Both the position numbers and the translations under genes were made by a program. From JAHELQ01 sp965603365 (GTDB taxonomy: Bacteria; Acidobacteriota; Aminicenantia; UBA2199), in assembly GCA_965603365.1 (NCBI GenBank), contig CBFDCR010000114.1:1-11786 (forward strand): 11,786 nucleotides of DNA, read 5' to 3'. Shown in pieces: positions 1 to 7,453 of the stretch. The notes beneath the pieces are model-generated. The model was not told the DNA's origin. It was given only the letters and a program-made list of their open reading frames with translations, and did no database searches. Numbering within the stretch: the stretch's first letter is position 1; every line of letters begins with the position of its first letter.

Positions 1-69
1 ACCATATATAACCACCCCTGTCCACTTTTAACACAAAAAACAAACACTTTGGGCTTTGATAATGGTTAC
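1..69. other. Non-coding 3' flank of the operon
   Basis: This AT-rich stretch follows the stop codon of the BrxA-like gene. I see no gene and no GC-rich hairpin followed by a T-run, so no intrinsic terminator can be called; on the minus strand a T-rich stretch (about 27-48) follows a short direct repeat CAAAG-CC-CAAAG (about 47-58), which does not fold. The motif TGTCCACTTTTAACAC at about 19-34 recalls the ends of some IS21-like insertion sequences, but without the neighbouring sequence this is only a guess. A BREX-3 helicase gene, if present downstream, would begin beyond this edge. Confidence 0.5.
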
Positions 70-813
70 TCAATCTAAGAAGATGATGTCCTCGTTGAGA
101 TTGTGCTTGATGACCTTGATTCGTTTTGAAGATTTTAATAAATCGGGATTGATTCGATCCAACCGGAACGGGAATAAGGCGGGGCTGTTGATCAATTCTC
201 TAAAGTTTCCCCTCTGATCCCGGTTCGTGTGTAGCAGCGCCTCAATCAGCCACGTGATGAGTGAAATACCGGAGATCTCCCTTGCCTGACCAGAGCGATA
301 AATGCCCTTTTTCCCGGTTTCATTAATAACCTGCCAATCATAATATGAGCGGATGACTCTGCGAACGGCCCGGGCTACCGTCTCTCGTTCCCCGTAGTAC
401 TCCCGGAGTCTCCGCTGCACATGGAAAACCGAAAAGGAGCCCTGCAAGCGTAACAGTCGCCCCACACTGGCAGCCACTGCTCCCCAGAAGGGATATGTGG
501 CCATCGTCATTCCCCAGTGAAGGGCAATAGATAGATCCTTATTTACGGTGCGCACAAGCTCTAGTCCGTCGTCCCGAAGCACCTCTAAACCTGGGGGTAC
601 GTTTAGCCAGATCTTCATCAGGATGGTGATCGTTTTTTCGCGACTCCCCCGCTCAGCATCACTGTCCACCGAGAGCTTATTTTTTAAAAAATTTTGAAGT
701 ACATGGTAAACCGTCTCCCTGTCATTCCCGGCCAGCACAAGGTTGGCGGTCTGCTGGAGCCATTCGAGACGAATACGCTGGCTGAAGCCCACCCGGTTTA
801 CCCGTTCATTCAT
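70..813 (-). CDS. brxA: BrxA-like (DUF1819-type) BREX protein
   Basis: Last gene of the operon, 247 aa. The reading frame is open up to 903, but the start at 813 (MNERVNRVGF) is preferred: it has a good Shine-Dalgarno (GGAGAGGAG, a few bases before ATG), and the longer form would add 30 residues that overlap pglZ. With this start the ATG overlaps the pglZ stop as ATGAATGA, a typical coupling junction. The protein is basic and soluble-looking, without a signal peptide. A region around residues 120-165 (YYGERETVARAVRRVIRSYY) reads like a helix-turn-helix with many arginines. BrxA proteins of BREX are small helical DNA-binding proteins, usually nearer 200 aa, and brxA closes canonical BREX-3 operons directly after pglZ. 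The assignment rests mostly on position and the HTH-like pattern; an unrelated BREX accessory protein cannot be excluded. Confidence 0.6.
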   Translation of the reverse strand: MNERVNRVGFSQRIRLEWLQQTANLVLAGNDRETVYHVLQNFLKNKLSVDSDAERGSREKTITILMKIWLNVPPGLEVLRDDGLELVRTVNKDLSIALHWGMTMATYPFWGAVAASVGRLLRLQGSFSVFHVQRRLREYYGERETVARAVRRVIRSYYDWQVINETGKKGIYRSGQAREISGISLITWLIEALLHTNRDQRGNFRELINSPALFPFRLDRINPDLLKSSKRIKVIKHNLNEDIIFLD

Positions 814-2824
814 TGTTGCTCCTCTCCATTTTAACCAGGGGTACGATGACTTCTTCCAGGGAGATACCGCCGTGGCAAACCAGCCGCTGCCTGGGGGGCG
901 CAAAGGCGAGTCTGTGCGGAGCCAGCAGGCAGAGGTAGTCTGCCGGCAGTCCCACCGTCGGCCATTCCCTGGCTTCGGGAAAGGCCTCCTTCGTTCGTCT
1001 CCTCAACAGCGGGTCACTGTAGCAGCGAACCCGCTCTCCCTTTAGATCGGCTATTACTCCCTCACGGGGCCGGCCGCATCCTTCAGCCTCGATGTTGCCG
1101 TGATCCGAAGTTAAAAAGATGCTGTAACCATGATCCAGGAGAAGATTGATCAAGTCCGCCATAAAACCCTGTTTTGCCCACTGTCTGATCTGGTTAATCA
1201 TGCCGGCTGCCCCCAGTTCCATGCCGTGCATGATCCTGTCTACCTTATCGATTACCAGTCCGGCCACCCGGAGTTTGGAGCTGGAGAACAACTCTGCCAG
1301 TTGATCCAGGTCATTTTCATTGACTCCCTTTTGATAGAGTATTTCGTTTTTTTTCAATCCCTGGTCCAGCCAGAAATGTACCCAGTGGGCCGGTTCCCGC
1401 TCGGTGGTGTGGATGCTGCCGGGGAAATACAGGGGGGGCTTGCCGGCGAATAATGCCTGACGGCAGACCGTTGTAATAGTCGGGACCCAGGCAAATACCG
1501 CATATTCTCGATACTGTATCCCGGACGAAGAAATTGGCAGCGATCTTCGCAGTACGAACCACTGATCCAGCGACAGCCCATCCACCAGAAGAAGAGCTAT
1601 CTTTCCCCGCTTCGTCTCTGCCAGGTGCCGGGCCAGCCACCGGGGAATATGATGCAGCATAACGGGTGGTAAAGGCGGCAGGTTAATCAGGCTGGCATAG
1701 CGCCTTGACATCCAGGCCGTGAACCCATCATCGACCCTGTCTCTTAATTCCCTCAATTCCGCCGGCGCAGGTTTACGGTTCCTGGGCGATAAATCATCGA
1801 GCCCGGCAGCCAGGGTATTGAGCTCTGCCCAGCGGTGGGCAAATAGAAGCCACTCTTTATACCGTGAATCGATGGTGGGCACGGACGCCGAGATTGATTG
1901 GAATAACTTTTCCAGCCGTCGGCACCTTTCAACATTGGGATCGATGTAGACGCCCACCTGGGCCCAGGTATTCTTGAATACATCTCCCCGCCGGTGGGAA
2001 ACCGATTTCAGGAATCCTTCATTAAATAGATTGTCGATATAAATGCGGATATCCTCATGGGCAAAAGGCAGAAGCGGCGGCCCCGGGTATTTCAGCGTCG
2101 GCGCTTTTTCTGCCCCGGCCCCTTCGTTTTTCCCCGAAGCAGCCATCCGCTCCAGGAACAGCGGCCAGCGTTCCTGCAAGAAGGCAAAGAAGTCTTCCCG
2201 ATGGGGAACGATACTATCCAGGGGCCAGTCATTAAAAACCCGGTGCTGCTTTAAAATCTCTAAAAAACGATCGTTCAGGAGCCCCGGTATGCGCCGTCCG
2301 CTGTAGTGAAGGCGCAGGAGCACCCGCAGCAGATCTTTATCCTGCTTGATCAGTTCAGGCGCAATTTCAAAAATATGGCGGAGGATAAAATCTTTTGTCC
2401 CGTTTTCCCCCAGGGTTCCGGGATGGTAAACCTGCTGGGCCTTATACAGTACCTCGAGGTCTTCCCGGTCAAGGGCGGCAACTGCCGGGTAACTAAATGT
2501 CGGGAAGAGATCGCTCAGGCTGAATGACACCTTGCGCCCATTCTGCAGCAGGTCATAGGGCAGGGAATCCAGCTTGCCGGCATGGCGGCGTACAATCACC
2601 ATGAGGTTTAAAGGCTCGCCCTGCTCCAGGCGAGGCCGAAACCTGGATTCATAGGCGTACCGGAAGGCCACCGGGTCTTCGAAAACAGTCACCTCAAATC
2701 CCTTTTCGTGAATATGGCGGAGAAGCGCCTCTTCGGAGAGCAGTCCATCGGGGTCGGCGGCCAGGGTAATGGGTGCCGCATGGGGTATGAGTTCCTTTAA
2801 TACTGCGTCATACCAGTTGCGCAT
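806..2824 (-). CDS. pglZ: BREX-3 PglZ, alkaline phosphatase superfamily
   Basis: 672 aa. The start at 2824 (MRNWYDAVLKEL) is chosen over the upstream ATG at 2890 because it has a GGGAG ribosome binding site and avoids a 46-nt overlap with the methyltransferase; the gap is then 20 nt. The C-terminal half carries the PglZ fold of the alkaline phosphatase superfamily: a first metal-binding Asp in LLLVDGLS (D415), a PTITTVCRQALFAGK block (T449/T451) that includes the likely nucleophile region, SDHG (D574, H575) and CHGGIS (H651). All expected metal ligands appear present, so the enzyme looks intact. The N-terminal 400 residues are a mostly helical PglZ-specific region. PglZ is the signature core protein of BREX, needed for phage exclusion; homologues act as metal-dependent nucleases or phosphodiesterases. 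It is sandwiched between pglX and brxA, whereas in canonical BREX-3 a helicase gene precedes pglZ. Confidence 0.93.
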   Translation of the reverse strand: MRNWYDAVLKELIPHAAPITLAADPDGLLSEEALLRHIHEKGFEVTVFEDPVAFRYAYESRFRPRLEQGEPLNLMVIVRRHAGKLDSLPYDLLQNGRKVSFSLSDLFPTFSYPAVAALDREDLEVLYKAQQVYHPGTLGENGTKDFILRHIFEIAPELIKQDKDLLRVLLRLHYSGRRIPGLLNDRFLEILKQHRVFNDWPLDSIVPHREDFFAFLQERWPLFLERMAASGKNEGAGAEKAPTLKYPGPPLLPFAHEDIRIYIDNLFNEGFLKSVSHRRGDVFKNTWAQVGVYIDPNVERCRRLEKLFQSISASVPTIDSRYKEWLLFAHRWAELNTLAAGLDDLSPRNRKPAPAELRELRDRVDDGFTAWMSRRYASLINLPPLPPVMLHHIPRWLARHLAETKRGKIALLLVDGLSLDQWFVLRRSLPISSSGIQYREYAVFAWVPTITTVCRQALFAGKPPLYFPGSIHTTEREPAHWVHFWLDQGLKKNEILYQKGVNENDLDQLAELFSSSKLRVAGLVIDKVDRIMHGMELGAAGMINQIRQWAKQGFMADLINLLLDHGYSIFLTSDHGNIEAEGCGRPREGVIADLKGERVRCYSDPLLRRRTKEAFPEAREWPTVGLPADYLCLLAPHRLAFAPPRQRLVCHGGISLEEVIVPLVKMERSNNE

Positions 2825-2844
2825 GTGTATCTCCCGCTGTCCGT

Positions 2845-5646
2845 TTAGATGTCGTATTCTCCCAGCCGGGTGCGGGCCTGGTCGTACCACATGAGTAACC
2901 GGTGGTCCTCCTGGAGTACGGTTTCCGGGATGCGCCGGGCCACGGCAATAATGGTGGTATAGTCCCGTTCCTGCCAGGCTTTTTTAAAGCCCGCCCGCAC
3001 AGCTTCCAGGCGGAAGATCTTCAACCGCTGCCCCCTGGGTATATCCTTTCGGGGTTTGAACCCGGGAAGAACGCCCTGTCTGGTGTCATGGTGGAGGGGT
3101 TTGTACCCGGGGGGTAAATATTCTGCAAACTCTTTTAATAACGCCCGTTCCCGCAGTTTTTCCAGGTCACCGGCCTTGTTGGGGTCGGGTACGTACCAGC
3201 GGTCCCTGGCTTTGGCTTGCAGCGCGGGATCGTCTTTGGCTAAATTTCGCAGTTCCTTATAGTTGGTGGACAGGTAACCGTGAATCTGGTTGGGGACTTC
3301 GCTTTTGCCGTCATAGCGCAAGAAGTTTTGTTCCAGGAGCAGCGACAGTTCCAGTGATTTTTCATGTTTCTGCCAGCCGCCGATCTCTCTTAAAAATTGG
3401 GGGTGGATGTCCTGGAAGGTCTGGGGTTTTTTAATCAACTGCTGTTTGAGCCATTGGATGGCGGAGGCTTCGTCGTTGACGAATAGATCAAGCTGCCTGA
3501 TTTCCTTGACGGTCAGGCGCTTGCGGTCGTATTCGGCGGCCTGTTCGGGTAGGAAATACATGCTCTCCCTTTCGGGGAAGCGCTGGCTGAGGCCCTGGTA
3601 GAATTCGGCGGCCGACAGGGGGACGGTGACGTTTCGCTGGACGTGGAAGGCGACCATGCGGTCAAAGAGGAGGTAGTTTTGTCTTTCGGCGATGACTTCT
3701 GCCTGCCCGTTCCTGGGAACAAAGACCGGCAATTGCTTCAAATGAGAGCGCATAAAATCCCACACCCCCTCCTCACTCCCCGCCTCCAACTTAAACCTCT
3801 CATTCAACCCCCCATTCGGCTTATACCCCGAAATAATCAAATCCTGCTTAACCGCCCTGGTAGATGTCACCTGCTTTATAGCGCCTTGTTTTCTGTCTAG
3901 AACGCGAACATCCACAACTACAAAACCTGCCATTCCGATAGCCTGTTGAATAATAGTCCATATACTATTCTTTGAGTTATGAAAAATGATTGTCATCCAA
4001 TGGCTGGGTTTAAGTACCCTGAAAGCCTCTGAGAAGCATTTCGTTATGTTATTAAAATATTTGCCTTCTCCAATATCTCGGACTGAATTAACTGTCACTT
4101 CATAAATTTCATTCGAACGAACATTAAGGAAGGACTCCCAGATAAAATTCAATTCAACAAATGGTACAACTCCTCCGAAAGGTGGATCAATCAAAACATA
4201 ATCTACAGTATTTGTCGGAAATCTTAAAGAGGTCGAAGAAGAAGTATCAATGATAAAAGCAGAAGATCTGGATTTTTTATTTTCGTGCTCAATCAAAAAT
4301 CGTTTAATGTCCTCTCTAGAAATACTCAAAAGATGAAGAGGATTCATTTCTTGAGTGACAGATCCTATATATAGGTTACCTTTCATTACCCTACCTATTC
4401 CATCCGGATTAAACGCCATAAGTAAAGATGACTTCATAATACAACTTGTTATCCAAAAGAAGAGTAAAGGGCGAATCGAGACAGGATACGTTTCTACGGC
4501 TTTCCATAACCAACTAATTGTCTCCCAACTGCGGGTACTAAAAAAATCATGCACATACTCAATACCATAATGGTATCCCTTTCTATATAATACTCCCCAT
4601 TCACCTTCCTTGTTCAGAATTTTTTGCCCCGTTGCGATATGCACCGGAACACCCAAATATCCTGGGATAGCGGATTTACGTTCTTTTTCAGAAAGATTTC
4701 TCTTTCCTCGACTCTTCCCATCTAAATAGCTGACGAATACAGGTATACGTTTTATCCTCTTTCTCGATCTTCCTATAAACTTATCGAAATATGTCTCTGT
4801 CTGACGTTCAAAATTCTTCCTTTTATCTATAAAATTACAATTTCTACACTCTATGAGATTTAATTCTAAATCTTTGTCGTATCCTAAGTCCCATAAATTT
4901 AACTCTGAGCAACAATTCGGGCAAATAATAATTTCTGACCATACATAATAAGCCACATCAACCATATCTTCTGAATCCGGATTTTTTTTTATTTTCCAAC
5001 CTTTGCCTAAAACATTTTGGGCTTCTTTTAATATATCTGTTGAGGAGGCCAAAAAATTATCAAAATCCCCTGGCTTTAGAGTATTCCTGGCTACAAATGT
5101 TGCAATGGGAGATAAATCCTGAAGCACAGTATGATAATTTTGCCCTTCCTTTGAAGCATAAGAAGCAGCAACGCCAGTCATCCCAGAACCAGAGAAACAA
5201 TCAAGAATAATTCCACCTTCGGGTAAGTAATGCCGCAAATATGGGATAAGTGCTTCCCATGGTACCTTTGTATGATAGGTGTGAGCCTTGTAAGTTGGAT
5301 TATGTCTACTTCCGACGGAATCAGATGCAAAAGGGGCTTTGCTATAATATATATCTGGATTGTAGGGTTTGCCGTAGTGGTTGATGAAGTCTTCGATGAA
5401 GGGGTTGGGGCAGGCCGTGTAGTAAGGAGGGTCGGACAGGGCCAGGATGTCTTCGTCCGAGCCAATCGGGAAACCCTCGATCTTGCGAAACTCCGGGTCC
5501 CTCAACCTCTCCCGCAGCCTCTCCAGGAAGTATTCCCGCCGCGCCCCATCACTCTCAAACGTCATACCCAGGCATTCCACCGGCCCTTGCGGCTCAGGCC
5601 CAGGCTCGACAGCAAACAACGCCTTCTGGTTATCGTCACCATTCAT
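2845..5646 (-). CDS. pglXI: PglX-type adenine-specific DNA methyltransferase
   Basis: 933 aa, close to the size of other BREX-3 PglX proteins. It resembles the zinc-ribbon adenine-specific methylases of COG1743. An SDPPYY motif (71-76) is the amino-methylation motif IV. It is followed by motif I, ILDCFSGSG (147-155), which binds S-adenosylmethionine. A CPNC...CRNC zinc ribbon (C242, C245, C267, C270) lies next, then a second DPPF (487-490) in YVLIDPPFGG. The order IV before I resembles beta-class enzymes. The C-terminal 300 residues are probably target recognition and BREX-specific. In BREX the enzyme modifies host DNA to mark it as self. The ATG overlaps the upstream stop by 4 nt (ATGA), with an AGAGG ribosome binding site about 10 nt before it. 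The central part of the gene is distinctly AT-rich compared with its ends (see separate entry). Confidence 0.9.
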   Translation of the reverse strand: MNGDDNQKALFAVEPGPEPQGPVECLGMTFESDGARREYFLERLRERLRDPEFRKIEGFPIGSDEDILALSDPPYYTACPNPFIEDFINHYGKPYNPDIYYSKAPFASDSVGSRHNPTYKAHTYHTKVPWEALIPYLRHYLPEGGIILDCFSGSGMTGVAASYASKEGQNYHTVLQDLSPIATFVARNTLKPGDFDNFLASSTDILKEAQNVLGKGWKIKKNPDSEDMVDVAYYVWSEIIICPNCCSELNLWDLGYDKDLELNLIECRNCNFIDKRKNFERQTETYFDKFIGRSRKRIKRIPVFVSYLDGKSRGKRNLSEKERKSAIPGYLGVPVHIATGQKILNKEGEWGVLYRKGYHYGIEYVHDFFSTRSWETISWLWKAVETYPVSIRPLLFFWITSCIMKSSLLMAFNPDGIGRVMKGNLYIGSVTQEMNPLHLLSISREDIKRFLIEHENKKSRSSAFIIDTSSSTSLRFPTNTVDYVLIDPPFGGVVPFVELNFIWESFLNVRSNEIYEVTVNSVRDIGEGKYFNNITKCFSEAFRVLKPSHWMTIIFHNSKNSIWTIIQQAIGMAGFVVVDVRVLDRKQGAIKQVTSTRAVKQDLIISGYKPNGGLNERFKLEAGSEEGVWDFMRSHLKQLPVFVPRNGQAEVIAERQNYLLFDRMVAFHVQRNVTVPLSAAEFYQGLSQRFPERESMYFLPEQAAEYDRKRLTVKEIRQLDLFVNDEASAIQWLKQQLIKKPQTFQDIHPQFLREIGGWQKHEKSLELSLLLEQNFLRYDGKSEVPNQIHGYLSTNYKELRNLAKDDPALQAKARDRWYVPDPNKAGDLEKLRERALLKEFAEYLPPGYKPLHHDTRQGVLPGFKPRKDIPRGQRLKIFRLEAVRAGFKKAWQERDYTTIIAVARRIPETVLQEDHRLLMWYDQARTRLGEYDI
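3750..5390 (-). other. AT-rich mosaic core of the methyltransferase gene
   Basis: Hand counts on single 60-base lines give about 27-33% GC at 3961-4020, 4141-4200 and 4801-4860, against 55% at 3001-3060 and 62% at 5461-5520. The low-GC block covers about residues 86-632 of the methyltransferase, including motif I, the zinc ribbon and the second DPPF motif, while the DPPYY end and the C-terminal 300 residues have the GC content of the rest of the operon. The reading frame is continuous across both boundaries, so the block is in frame and probably functional. Boundaries are approximate. Confidence 0.75.
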
Positions 5647-7442
5647 GAAGATCTATCCTCTTGCCTGCTTATTTTAAGCCGGAGACCCATTTCAGTCAAT
5701 ACATATTTTTGATTGGCAGCCCGGGGATTGTCCGGGTTGGTCATGCGGATGACGCCGCCTTTGATGAGGGGCCCTAAGTGGTGGGTCTTAAAATAGCCGC
5801 GGTTGCTCACCCCCAGTTCATCCATAATATCGGCCAGTCTCCTGGGCACTTCACAGAGAGCAATGATCCTCCATTGGGCTTCACTCAGGGACTTCAGCGG
5901 CTCGACTTGTGCAGTGGACAAGTCGCCCCGATTCCCACCGACTTGTGCAGTGGACAAGTCTACCCCTGCCGGCGGCAGGAACCGGTCCCGGAGATGGTCG
6001 GCCAGGACGTAGCGTTCACCCTCTTTGACGGGCTTTAACAGCACCTGTGTACACAAACCCTCGGCCACTTTTCGCGCCTCTGAACCGCTTAAATTGGTTA
6101 CCGTCTTTATCTCGATTAAAGTAATCTCCCGCTTCCGGCAGGCATAAGCAAAGGCACGGGCTTCCGGTTCACCCAGGTGCACCCCAAGGTTGGCCTGAAA
6201 CAGCAGTTGTTCCTCCGATAAAAGTTTCTCTTTTAACAGGGTCAATTCAAAGGTCTTGCGGGCTTTATCGCTGCAAATGTGCGGCGGAATGTTGCCCAGT
6301 TGCTGCCAGTTGCGGAACACTTCCCTTAAGCCCCAGCCCGCATGTTCACTCAGGCCGATACGGCGGAATGCCGTCACGATCCGGGGATTTCGCACCTCTT
6401 TTTCGCCCGGTTCCAGCAGGTCTGTTTGAGCGGCAAAGGCATCGCCGGGATTCCAGAATACCGTACGGTCACGATAATGTTTGATGGCGGGTTTCCGGGC
6501 ATGATCGGCATAATCCTGGTGGATGAGTAAGTTAATCGCCGACTCCCGGAAGGCAATATAGTCCGGCGGCTCATCTTCCCGCTGTAAGGTGACGGGATCA
6601 ACCCTGAAGGGATGATCCGACAACTTTTGATACCAATCCAATAAGATCCGCCAGCCCTTGACCAGGTTCTCTTCGACAACCGCCCGGTCCAGCCAGCGCC
6701 GGCCGGCTGCCTCCTCGTCCGATGTCATGGAAAAACGCTGGCAGTCCACCACCGGGCGGGGCAAAAGCTGGCGAAACGGGCCGCTGCAACCGAAAAGAAG
6801 AATCGCGGCCCGGCCAGGCAGGCGGCTGCCCGAACGCTCAATCAACAGGCCGAGCTCAAAGAGGAAATCCGAATCGTCCAATTCGGCATAGGATTTATTG
6901 CCGGGCCGTCCTTCATACATCCGGCGGTACCATTTCAGTGAGCCGGTATCGAGGCAGGTGGACAGGTCGAAATCCACCGCTTGACCGTCGAAGCGTTCGG
7001 CTGCCCCATCGTTGATGAATCGTTTCAGCTCTTCCGGTGTGCAGCAGATATCGCAGCCGCCCCTGCGGATAAACGATCTCCGGATATCCCCGTTCAGGAA
7101 GATGGGTTTCTCGGCTCGTGGGGATTCGGGAATATAAAATATAAGCAGATCGGCGCCGCCTTCCTGGTGCAAATGTTCCCGGACATCGATGGTCTTACTG
7201 ACTTTCGGCGGCTTCAACGAGCTGATAAAGTCGTTTTGCACTTTGTCTACGTCCAGTACACCGACGATTTCAAAGCCGGAGCCCTCTTTACGTACCCCAA
7301 AAACGAGGTGACCGCCTTCGGTGTTGGCAAAGGCAGATACCGTTTCATAGGCGGTTTTGGGCACTTTAATCCGTGCCTCTTTAAACTCCACATCCTTCCA
7401 TTCATAAGAAATCAATAGATTGAACAACTCGTCTTTATTCAT
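5643..7442 (-). CDS. Schlafen/AlbA_2 and GHKL-like ATP-binding winged-helix protein
   Basis: 599 aa, COG2865-like architecture. The N-terminus is an AlbA_2 (Schlafen) domain with VEFKEA (18-23) and SAFANTEGGHLVFGV (36-50). The middle resembles the C-terminal ATP-binding region of these proteins: E300-SAIN304-LLIH308 looks like a GHKL N-box, NPG (331-333) like a G-box, and NPRIVTAFRRIGLSEHAGWGLR is the usual family block. The C-terminus (about 521-585) is a winged helix ending in NQKYVLTEMG. A linker around 494-513 contains a 12-residue repeat of DLSTAQV. ATG at 7442 has an AGAGG site 8 nt before it; the gene begins 11 nt after brxC and overlaps pglX by 4 nt, so it belongs to the operon. Family members are annotated as transcriptional regulators, but Schlafen domains can also cleave RNA. 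A role as BREX regulator or added effector is inference. It is not part of the standard BREX-3 gene set. Confidence 0.85.
   Translation of the reverse strand: MNKDELFNLLISYEWKDVEFKEARIKVPKTAYETVSAFANTEGGHLVFGVRKEGSGFEIVGVLDVDKVQNDFISSLKPPKVSKTIDVREHLHQEGGADLLIFYIPESPRAEKPIFLNGDIRRSFIRRGGCDICCTPEELKRFINDGAAERFDGQAVDFDLSTCLDTGSLKWYRRMYEGRPGNKSYAELDDSDFLFELGLLIERSGSRLPGRAAILLFGCSGPFRQLLPRPVVDCQRFSMTSDEEAAGRRWLDRAVVEENLVKGWRILLDWYQKLSDHPFRVDPVTLQREDEPPDYIAFRESAINLLIHQDYADHARKPAIKHYRDRTVFWNPGDAFAAQTDLLEPGEKEVRNPRIVTAFRRIGLSEHAGWGLREVFRNWQQLGNIPPHICSDKARKTFELTLLKEKLLSEEQLLFQANLGVHLGEPEARAFAYACRKREITLIEIKTVTNLSGSEARKVAEGLCTQVLLKPVKEGERYVLADHLRDRFLPPAGVDLSTAQVGGNRGDLSTAQVEPLKSLSEAQWRIIALCEVPRRLADIMDELGVSNRGYFKTHHLGPLIKGGVIRMTNPDNPRAANQKYVLTEMGLRLKISRQEDRSS
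5903..5960 (-). repeat. Duplicated 22-mer, each copy an imperfect hairpin
   Basis: Two perfect copies of a 22-nt sequence lie at 5903-5924 and 5939-5960, 36 nt apart, which is exactly 12 codons. Each has outer arms GACTTGT and ACAAGTC, perfectly complementary, around a 7-nt centre. On the coding strand each copy encodes DLSTAQV in frame (residues 495-501 and 507-513), so the protein linker has a 12-residue period. The repeats lie in the linker between the ATP-binding core and the winged helix of the AlbA gene. Confidence 0.9.
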
Positions 7443-7453
7443 CGGCCATACCT

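Noticed and set aside
20..58. Intrinsic terminator after the BrxA-like gene
   Set aside because: There is a T-rich stretch on the minus strand, but the sequence before it is a direct, not inverted, repeat and cannot form a stable hairpin.
814..903. 30-residue N-terminal extension of the BrxA-like protein
   Set aside because: It would overlap pglZ by almost 100 nt and lacks a ribosome binding site, while the start at 813 has a strong one.
2825..2890. 22-residue N-terminal extension of PglZ
   Set aside because: It overlaps the end of the methyltransferase gene and reads as low-complexity Pro/Arg/His-rich sequence; the ATG at 2824 has a better ribosome binding site.
5230..5712. 160-aa open frame on the plus strand
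   Set aside because: It is antisense to the start of the methyltransferase and the end of the AlbA gene, both with clear domains; it has no ribosome binding site or recognisable motif.
6981..7418. 145-aa open frame on the plus strand
   Set aside because: Antisense to the AlbA_2 domain, whose motifs are unmistakable on the minus strand; typical shadow frame in GC-rich coding DNA.
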